Assembly: GCA_013180625.2 (NCBI GenBank)
Contig: SNVD02000426.1
Span: 839,001 to 903,000 of the forward strand
Direction of reading: 5' to 3'
DNA from: Boswellia sacra
Taxonomy: Eukaryota; Streptophyta; Magnoliopsida; Sapindales; Burseraceae
Length of the DNA: 64,000 nucleotides
The notes under the pieces are model-generated. The model made no database searches, had not been told where the DNA came from, and worked only from the letters and a program-made list of their open reading frames with translations. This document shows, one piece after another, positions 55,770 to 64,000 of the stretch; position 1 is the first letter of the stretch, and every line of letters begins with the position of its first letter. The position numbers were made by a program, and so were the translations under genes.

Positions 55770-57114
55770 TGGTCCTCCAAACAATGTTGTATAAAGAAAC
55801 AAACATCTTTGTCAGTCTCAATAACAGTCCGCATTGGCGGAACACCTTTATAAGCAAATTGAACCCCTAAATTCATTTTATGCTTACGAAGATCTCAACC
55901 CATTTCAGTACTAATACAGTCAACCAACTCATTATAGGTAGCACACTTACAAATTATCAATGGCTTCACCCTCCCACCGGTGTACAAATAATCACCATTC
56001 TCTTGCATAGTCCAAGAACCATTGTATAGAATAAGTATGCGTAAAGTTTCCATTTCCTGCATGATAGAGACATATCATATAAGGTCCGTGGACAATAAGT
56101 CATTACAAAATTGCTTACAAAAGGCACAAAAACGACATTTCTGCCTAAACGCTCGACGACACTCGATGGTAAACACTCGACGCTCGACACATGCGAACAA
56201 CGACCGACGCTCGACCAACACGACACACATACGCGACACACGAATTCGACTAAATTTACATCCGACAACTGACACATTCGACACTCCACTCGACGCACAA
56301 ACTCAAACGCTCGACACACGAGTCTCGACGCTCCACGATACTCGACATACATGGTTCGAGACATCTGTAAGTCAGTTTCCACGTATCTGACACTCGAGAT
56401 GTCGGATGGAAGCTCGCCTCTCGACACTCGGCACACGAACTCGACGAAATTTGCATCCGACTTTTGTCAAGTTCGTCACTCCACTAGACGCTCGACGAAA
56501 CTCGAACGCTCGACACTCGAACCTAGAATCGACACAACGCCTAGACACTCGACACTACTATCCGACATGTCGAGATTCGATCCGACAAAACCGCTCGACA
56601 CTCGACGACGCTCGACAAATCTTGTCTTCTTCATCCGTCGACAGCGATACCAGATTTTCTCACAATGATTGCCAATTTCCAGCAAATTTTCACAAAAATG
56701 GCACTATCTTTAACCTTAGTTCACATACATATCCCATATTTAAGCTACATAATGCGGTTGACAGTTACCAAAACGATAAATAACGAAAACATTATACCCT
56801 AATGAAATTTTCATGCCATTTAGAGAGAGATTAAGGAAAGTTGTTTTTATCAGATTTGCTCAGCTTCAGCTGTTGAAGTTGTTTCCGACAGTGAAGTGTA
56901 TGGAGGAGTGACTGGTTTCTTTGTTCTTTGTTTCGTTTACTTACTTTCTTTATTTTTGTCGGAAGAGGGAATTAATAAGGTTTTGGAAAAAAATTGATTT
57001 TATAAGGGTATTTGAGTCTTTTTGTCAAGAAAGTGTCTATGACATGAAAATTTTTTAGGATGTGTCTAAATTTTAACAAAGACCTCTAATTGTATCTATT
57101 TTCTCAATTTTCCC
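55770..57114 (-). repeat. MULE right terminal inverted repeat
   Basis: About 1345 bp. Read on the minus strand it begins with the terminus, passes the TCGACAC-rich block (56140-56620, longer than on the left) and ends with a copy of the first roughly 95 transposase codons, up to TTTATACAACATTGTTTGG. Since this copy has no hAT it shows the pre-insertion sequence. A TGA replaces the Trp codon of the KMGWN segment here. Confidence 0.92.
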
Positions 57115-57123
57115 TAAATAAAT

Positions 57124-57760
57124 CATGAATTTTCGTGTGCTTTGAACCATAAGGTCTCAATACATATATTGGTAATAGACCGTGAATGCCTTTCATGGCT
57201 GTACAGCAATTACTGTAATATGTTGGTACTTCAGATAATTATTTCATTTCAGTTAGCTTGTAATGGAATGATATAGGTAATAATTATTATATTATATATT
57301 GTCTTACAAGTTTAACAGGCTAGGATTGGAGAACTTTTTTATATCTTTAGCAATCATTTAAGGTTCTTGAGCTGCAAGAGATGTGGAATTTCTTAATGTT
57401 CTGTCAAGCCTCATGACAATTTGCTTGATTCAGTCGCATCTTATAATTTCAATCATGAGTGTATATTTATTCAGTCTCTATTAGATCAAGTCACTATCTC
57501 TACAAGAAATGTTCTTGAATTATAAGAAACGCTTTCACATTTATGCATTATGAACTCCGTAGAAATGACCACAGGGAAAGTGTACAAGGAGATAAAACAG
57601 GAAAATTATACAAAAAAGGAAGCTCCCACATAAACATTACACAGAACTCTCATGTTGTTAAGAAGTGTCTTCGCGCCTCCAAGAGCATTTTTAAGCACTA
57701 ATTATACAGCTATGAAAGGACGTTACTTATTGTCTTATTTTGTCCCAGCTGATCGCAAAA
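57124..57760. other. 3' flank of the NRT2 gene; right side of the MULE target
   Basis: 57124-57200 is the paralogue of 3085-3150 (GTGCTTTGAACC, GGTCTCAATA, CCGTGAATGC). The remainder up to the NRT2 stop codon is AT-rich and should hold the 3' untranslated region. I see no other gene. Confidence 0.6.
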
Positions 57761-59822
57761 CTAGACATGTGTAGGTGTATTCTCACTATGGGGCATAGTC
57801 GTGGAGTCCACTTTTGATCTACCCCTTTCACTTCTGCTGTTATCAGCAAATTTCAAGCTTGCCTGATGCAAACCCTTCTGCTGCTCTTTTGCATCCCATT
57901 CAGACAAATAGTAGTCTTCCTCTGTAGCAATCTTTTTAGACGGACCACAGAACATCCCACCCCACTGTGGGAAGTGTATTAACAGTATTGGGAGAGTGCA
58001 GCATATTATCATCACGCCCATTAGAGTTATTCCTGCTTCTTTTGAGTACTTAGATCCTTTGAAGAAAATCAGTTGTGTCAGAACTGCGCCAACATTCCCA
58101 CCTCCTCCTGTCATACCGGATATTACCCCCAATGACCTGAAAAAATGAAATCCAATACTGGTGCAGATTAATATAGTTTAAATATATGCAGTCTTAGATG
58201 GGAAATGGATGCACATGATAATCATATAACATGAATATAATTATAAAATCTCAAGTGTTGCGCACATAAATATCATGCGGTAATTTTCTATCTGTAAAGT
58301 CAATTTGTTGAGTGTCTCCTCCTCCTATTTGGTTGGTGATCCATCAATTCACTGATTGTCAAGTCCAGCTAAAAAGACAAACTAATCCAAGAAAGGGCCC
58401 TTTAAGGGGTAACGTTTTCTACTTCTAGTTAAAATCATGATGGCTGCATTCATCTGAACCGTTGTTAATGTAATACTAGATCGTAATCGGTAAAACACTG
58501 GATCATTCATTGATGGAAAAACATTTTTTCAATGCAACACTTTGTCGTTAGTCAATTACCTAACTGTTAATTAAAGTGCCCTCTACTGGGCCTATTGATA
58601 CTCTTTGGACCGTTGAGTATGTCTATGTTTACTAATCGAAAACTTTTTGACATGACGGTGCATGTAGAATTTCTTACCTCCGGGAGACGAAAGGAACTAC
58701 CCCAAATGTCAGGCCACAAGCGGCTTGGACAAACACAGAGAAAATGATCATAACTACGATGGAAGTAGTCAAAGATCCCACACGCCCAAGAATGACACAA
58801 AACACACCTCCAAGGGTCTGCACCACCCACAGAGCCCAAAGACGACCCCTCATCCCAAACCTCTTTGCCATTACATCGGAAATCAAGCCTCCTGCAGGTC
58901 GAGAAACGATGTTTGCCAATCCGAAACTTGCTGCAATAATCCCTGCTGTATGGAGTTTCAGATTGAATCTGTCATAAAAATATTCTGCAATAATGTTGTC
59001 CACCGTTAGCTCTACCCCAAAACAGTACCCGTAAGTCAATGCCAAAATCCACCCTCTGTAATTTGTAATTCCATGATAGAAGACCCGCGAGAATTTATCT
59101 TTCTGTTTATCACCAGATTTCTGCAGCCCTGAGAAGTTTCCATCTGGTAAATCCTGTCCAAAGATCAAAATGGAAAAGGCTGATAAAGTCTGAATTAAGG
59201 CAGGAATGAAGAATGCAATTCGCCAAGCTGTAAACTTGACTGCACCAATGTCACGGATGACCGCAAACACAAGGGGCATGATGAGTTGTGTTGCACCACC
59301 GCCCAGGTTGCCCCAGCCGGCTGCAACACCATTAGCTGTGCCAACTACTGGGGCGGAGAACATGGAGCTCATCCAGAATTGATTGGAGACGAAAGTGGCA
59401 AGAGAGAAGCCAGTGAAGAAGCGAACTAGGAGGAAGGAGACAGGCGAATTGGCAATGGAAGTGAAGTAGACGGCAGGAGCAGTGAGGAGAATGAGTGAAG
59501 CGGAGGCAAGGCGGGGTCCAAAAAGGTCACAAGCGCTTCCCATAGCAATACGGGCAAAGACTGCACCAGAAACTGATGCAATCCCCGCATTTCCAACGTC
59601 AGTTGCTGTGAGGTTGAGGTTGTCACGAATGATGGGAAGGAGTGGAGGGGCTGCAAAGGAGGACACAAAACAAGCAAAAAAGGAGAACCAAGAGAGATGA
59701 AAGGCCCTCATGTGGGGTGCCGCCATTGAGAATAATCTGAACTCAGTGGCCTTGTGTTCTGAGTCTACGGGAAGAGCAAATTTTGAAGGTTCAAATTCTC
59801 TCATGGTACCTTGTACTTCCAT
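57761..59822 (-). CDS. NRT2: High-affinity nitrate transporter NRT2-type (intact)
   Basis: Two exons: 59822-58678 and 58136-57761, joined by GTAAGA and TTTCAG borders, a 541-bp intron and an AG|G phase that restores Arg-Ser-Leu-Gly. The product is 506 residues, against about 530 for NRT2.1 proteins. It is an MFS proton-nitrate symporter of the root-cell plasma membrane with 12 expected helices. Seen here: the MFS loop [13 protein letters not shown] (about 95-106), the nitrate-signature [10 protein letters not shown] (168-176) and the second signature [12 protein letters not shown] (about 389-400), followed by the conserved [14 protein letters not shown] and EEDYYLSEW near the C-terminus. NRT2 proteins usually need the partner NAR2/NRT3. 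A TATA-like box is about 75 bases upstream of the ATG. Confidence 0.95.
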
Positions 59823-59896
59823 ATTTCTGTTGTTGGATGAGAATGGACTGAACAGAACTCCCTCTCTGTGTATGCCAAAGAATGCTGATAGATGAA

Positions 59897-59904
59897 CTTA
59901 TATA
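59897..59904 (-). promoter_or_regulatory. TATA box of the intact NRT2 gene
   Basis: On the minus strand TATATAAG lies 75 bases before the start codon, a usual distance for a short 5' leader in plants. Confidence 0.55.
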
Positions 59905-61498
59905 ATCCTAAAATCTATTAAGGCGATGACTTATGGTGATAATTTTTTTGATTGGAGTAAAGTGGGCAGATGAATGATGTAATCTACAAAATAGCTGTTA
60001 TTGTCTGCTGATGGCTGGTTGATTTGAAACTTGTTGGATTATTGGTTTCAAAATCTGCGACTTGGAGGATTGTGTTGGTGACTGATGGCTTTTTGTTCAG
60101 TAAAAAAGGCAAGTCAGGGATCAAAAAAAACCCCTCACTCCGCCGAGTCTCATTGTTTAGCTGTATCTTAATATGAAAACAAGTGAAAAGAATAGAATTC
60201 AAAGCCTTGTGAAAAGGAGTGGTTGGCAGGAGTGTGCTTCCAATTTTGATTTTTATTGGCCAGAGGCATGAACTTGAAAGCTTTCTATGTCAAGAAGAGA
60301 AGTTAATATTGGACATGTTGTACGATGCATTGACTTTGGAATTCGGAAAGCAAGCCCAGCACACAAGTGGCATTGCTGTTCCTCGTCCTTGACTTTGCCA
60401 AGAGATTCTTTTCATTTCTTTGAAGTTTCTTCTTAGTGCATAAGGACGACTGTGCCCCAATGATCTTTATGTAAAGAACAACTGATATTATTTGTTAGGA
60501 CATCATAAACTTAATTACCCGTGGAGACTTCAGGTTGTTCTTGATGCCAAATTTCAATATCTCGACATATAAAGTAAACAAGCAAAAATTTTAGAAGAGA
60601 AGAGAAATTATTTGATCTTCCAAGGGCCTGTTAATATCCCATTAGAGACGGGAAATCAAATGGGTTATGATTCCGATTTCCGCGAATATCAAAGAAGGGT
60701 ACTTTGGTCATTTAATAACATGATACTTGCCGAATTAAATGATTGGCCTGGGAGAATATTCAACGACGTTTACAGAATCATATAGAATATTCAATGCAAC
60801 TTTATAATCAATATTGAGAATATTATTAAATGCCAATTTAATAATTATGTTAACTGCGATCGGGCCTCTTTATTTGTTATTGCTCAGTGCGTTGGTGCCA
60901 CATGACATGCGCCATACTCGTTACAGCAAGGCGCTCAATCGAATTTCTGAGTGACACGTGTAATAAAAGTTGTTAAATTTAAACCTTTAATATTATTCTC
61001 ACTATTCTCGATGTTACACGACGAGTCTATTATATTTATAAAGTTTATATATAAAATTTATATACATAATTTATAAATAAAGTTAAAATCTATGTATAAA
61101 CTTGACATATTATTAAGTAAATAAAAAAAATTAATATAAATTATTAATATAATAAATATTAATTAGTCATATAACATTGTATGAGTAATATCACCTCAAC
61201 TTGATGTGCAACTTTATGTGCAAGTGAATCACCAATCTTTACCCTCTACACACCGCACATTTGAAGCATAAAATCCAGCAAAAGGGGATCCAATAGGCCG
61301 AAAATCCACAGAAAAGAAAAAGTAAACAATAGTTAAACTGCAAAAGATTTCTCAATCAGAGCTTTTACTGCTTTAAATTGAATCCTTGTTCATGACGTTA
61401 AAACTAGAATATAACAAATTTATGCTTAACTCGCATTTCAGCTGAATGGGCAACTTTTGGCGTATGCAAGTTAGACATTGGTGGGCGGTGGGGCCTTA
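59905..61498. other. Intergenic promoter region between the NRT2 genes
   Basis: Contains no supported frame. A G-box-type CACGTG lies at 60955-60960 (within GACACGTGTAA). The stretch 61010-61190 is very AT-rich. It should include the promoter of the gene at its left and the 3' end of the gene at its right. Confidence 0.5.
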
Positions 61499-63286
61499 TC
61501 AGTGTTTGTATGTAGCTGCAGAGTTCATTTTTTTTCCTCTTTCACTTCTGCTATTATCAGCAAATTTCAAGCTTGCCTCATGCAGACCCTTCTCCTTCTC
61601 TTCTGAAGTCCATTCGGATAAGTAATAGTCTTCTTCGGTGGCAATCTTTTTAGACGGACCACAGAACATGCCACCCCATTGCGGGAAGTACATTAACATA
61701 ATTGGGAGAGTGCAGCATATTATCATCACACCCATCAGAGTAATCCCTGTTTCTTTTGAGTATTTGGACCCTTTGAAGAAAATTAATTGCGTCAGAACGG
61801 CACCCACATTTCCACCTCCCCCCGTCATACCGGAGATCACACCTAGCGACCTGAGTATTGACGAGAAGGAATATATAAGATTTAAAACATTATCATGTTG
61901 ATATAGTTCATTATTAACATTTTTCATAATATTTATCCGATAATTTTACAAAAAGATATTATTTTCTAAATCCGAAGCACAACATTGATTAAGAACAAGA
62001 AGCGCTATATATTTTGATGTAAAATCTACGTGTTAATTTATAAAAACTTAAAATTTATATGTTAATCTATGGTTAGATATATTATGTAAGCATGATAACG
62101 TAGTATGGCTGATCACTTATCATCAATTCAATTGGTCATACCTTCGGGAAACGAAGGGAACTACCCCAAAAGTGAGGCCACATGCAGTTTGGACGAACAC
62201 AGAGAACACGATTAACACTATGATGGATACACTTAAAGATCCCACTTGCCCGAGAACGATGCAGAAAACTCCTCCCAAAGTCTGAAAAACCTACAAAGCC
62301 CACAGCCGACCTCTCATCCCAAACCGCTTTGCCACTAAATCGGAGATGATTCCTCCTCCCGGTCGAGCAAATATATTTGCCAATCCAGAACTCGCTGCAA
62401 TGATACCTGCTGTGTGTAGTTTCAGGTTGAATCTATCATAAAAGTACTCAGCAATTATGTTGTCCACCGTTAGCTCTACCCCAAAACAGTATCCATAAGT
62501 CAACGCCAATATCCAACCTCTATAATTTGTAATCCCGTGGTAGAAAACCTGGGAGAGTTTATCTTTCTCTTTGTCTCCGGATTTTTGGAGCTTCTTGAAG
62601 TTCCCATCTGGCAAATCCTGGCCAAACATCAAAACTGCAATTGCGGATAACGTTTGAAACAGGGCAGGGATGAAAAACGCAATTCTCCAAGCTGTAAATT
62701 TGACCGCACCAATTTCCAATATAAGAGCAAACACGAAGGGCATGATAAGTTGTGTCGCACCACCTCCAAGGTTGCCCCAGCCACCTGCAACGCCGTTTGC
62801 ATTGCCGACTACCGGAGCTGAAAACATGGAGCTCATCCAGAATTGAGTTGACACGAAGGTTGCAAGAGAGAATACCGTGAAGAAACGCACCAGGAGGAAG
62901 GAGATAGGCGAAGATGCAATGGAAGTGAAGTAAACAGCTGGAGCAGTTAGGAGAATTAATGTAGCGGAGGCAAGACGGGGTCCAAAGAGGTCGCAAGCAG
63001 TTCCCATGGCAACACGCGCGAAGACTGCACCAGAGACGGATGCAATTCCCGCGTTGCCAATGTCAGTGGCCGTAAGGTTGAGGTTGTCACGTATGATTGG
63101 AAGGAGTGGCGGAGCAGCAAAAGATGAAACGAAACAACAAAAGAAAGAGATCCATGACAAATGAAATGCCCGCATGTGAGGTGCCGCCACAGAGAATAAG
63201 CGGAACTCAGTGGCCTTGTGTTCGGAGTCCACTGGAAGAGTAAATTTCTGAGGCCCAGATTCAATTGCAGGGTCTTGCACATCCAT
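61499..63286 (-). pseudogene. NRT2: Second NRT2-type nitrate transporter with one nonsense codon
   Basis: Exons 63286-62142 and 61850-61499 with GTATGA and CTCAG borders and a 291-bp intron at the same place and phase as in its neighbour. It would give 498 residues. All NRT2 signatures are kept ([33 protein letters not shown]). At codon 332 (62291-62293) TAG stands where the neighbour has TGG (Trp in RLWALW). The frame then continues uninterrupted ([27 protein letters not shown]) to the normal C-terminus. A product ending at residue 331 would lose several helices and the second nitrate signature. It is either a young pseudogene, a null allele or a base error. Confidence 0.9.
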
Positions 63287-63333
63287 ATTTCTGTATATCC
63301 TTGCCGATAGAAGCCGACAAAATTAGAAGTTCC

Positions 63334-63341
63334 CTTATATC
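63334..63341 (-). promoter_or_regulatory. TATA-like box of the second NRT2 gene
   Basis: On the minus strand GATATAAG, followed by GGA, lies about 50 bases before the ATG at 63286. It is weaker than the box of the neighbouring gene. Confidence 0.4.
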
Positions 63342-64000
63342 AAACTAAGAAAACTACTTGAGTTCGTATATATCTCGAGTAACGCTTAGGACTTACGAAA
63401 GTCTGAGTCAGAGTAATGGCTGGATTGATCATTAATGATGAAAACTTTTTGTGGGTGGAAACTCAACAAACAATCAAGTCAGCTAGGTCGAAAGGACATG
63501 GGTAGCTTGGGATTTCGGAACTCTTCTCTATTGTCAAGTTTCACTCTTCACTGTCGCTTTGCTTGAAGAGTCAAGAAAGCTCGGAGTTGAAAGCTTTGTG
63601 TGAAGGGAGTACGCGGCAAGTTGCTTGAACCTGAAAGTCTTCTTTGGCCTAAGCTAAAAGAGTGAGCAAATTTAACGAACGAATAGGTTTCATTGCATTA
63701 AATGTCGACTTTGAAGTTGGAACACGCATTCCAAAACTGTGGGAACTGCGTTTAATGAATAATTGCGTAAGCGATAGCTCTGTGCTTGGCTAAGCTAAAA
63801 CTCCGATTTTTCCACTCATCGAAGGCAAGAATCTTAAGAGCACAGCATAGTGCTCAAGTGGAGAAAGCAAATTACACACGTGCACGTTTGTGCGGCTCCT
63901 TAAATTTCGTTGGACGTGTGAGGTGGTGCCGTCCATGACAGTAATATTAATATCATGTGTTAGCGACCCTTTGGAAGTTTAAATAAAACGAAGACGAGGG
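63342..64000. other. Upstream region of the second NRT2 gene
   Basis: No coding frame supported. A CACGTG core lies at 63877-63882 within ACACACGTGCACG, a possible bZIP or bHLH site. Confidence 0.4.

Larger units (their letters stand above)
45936..57114 (+). mobile_element. Mutator-like element (MULE) with mudrA-like and ULP1-like genes
   Basis: Termini GGAAAAATTGAGAAAATAG (left) and, reverse-complemented, GGGAAAATTGAGAAAATAG (right). A perfect 9-bp duplication TAAATAAAT lies at 45927-45935 and 57115-57123. The terminal inverted repeats exceed 1 kb and run into the first codons of the transposase. It encodes a MuDR-type transposase and a C48 (Ulp1-like) cysteine protease, a combination known for plant Kaonashi-type and similar MULEs. 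Both genes carry stops, and a hAT element splits the first. Confidence 0.93.

Noticed and set aside
56022..56783. Overlapping plus- and minus-strand frames with repeated STLDTR or VECRV
   Set aside because: Generated by TCGACAC repeats in the MULE terminal repeat, with no conserved domain.
59426..59700. Extra frames overlapping the NRT2 genes (also 62559-63282)
   Set aside because: They overlap the transporter frame in other phases and show no motifs of their own.

Overview
This is nuclear DNA of a flowering plant, most likely a eudicot. It is AT-rich and intron-bearing, and it is dominated by nested transposable elements of families typical of plants. The only genes that look like ordinary host genes in place are two tandem NRT2-type nitrate transporters on the minus strand at the right edge. 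One (57761-59822) has an intact reading frame across two exons. The other (61499-63286) is intact except for one in-frame TAG at codon 332.

Layout from left to right. 1-4400: AT-rich non-coding DNA with a dispersed 0.5 kb duplication (63-560 and 3154-3652), a hAT element with perfect 8-bp target duplications (1411-2069), and a segment (about 2760-3150) whose paralogue at 45825-57200 is split by a MULE. 4402-18031: a CACTA-type element carrying minus-strand exon fragments of NRPE1 (largest subunit of RNA polymerase V) and of glucosidase II beta. A Ty1/copia element (5396-12851, target duplication TGGTA) sits inside one NRPE1 exon. 18032-32640: an LTR-like remnant and a roughly 2.5 kb tandem duplication; the second copy is interrupted by a minus-strand Ty3/gypsy chromovirus (23373-32041, target duplication ATGTG) whose LTRs hold 67-bp hairpin-forming tandem repeats. 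33090-43149: a probable outer CACTA-like element with receptor-like-kinase fragments. Nested in it is a second, well-bounded CACTA element (34576-40775, target duplication TAT) with a CDC48 first exon followed by villin exons. 45936-57114: an 11.2 kb Mutator-like element (target duplication TAAATAAAT) with terminal inverted repeats over 1 kb long, a decayed MuDR-type transposase gene and a multi-exon Ulp1-protease gene. A hAT element (46953-48182, target duplication GTATTAGT) has split the transposase gene. 57115-64000: the NRT2 pair.

The main biological theme is gene-fragment capture by CACTA elements. In both 6.2 kb CACTA elements all recognised captured exons lie on the same strand and read away from the right terminus, so one promoter there could give a chimeric transcript. 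One captured gene, NRPE1, encodes a core part of the RNA-directed DNA methylation machinery that silences transposons. The copia insertion in that fragment points its LTR promoter antisense to the captured exons.

Almost every transposon gene here is broken, often by changes that look like C-to-T transitions (TGG to TGA, CAG to TAG, CGA to TGA). No tRNA, rRNA or CRISPR locus was found. Protein identities come from reading motifs by eye; no database search was run.
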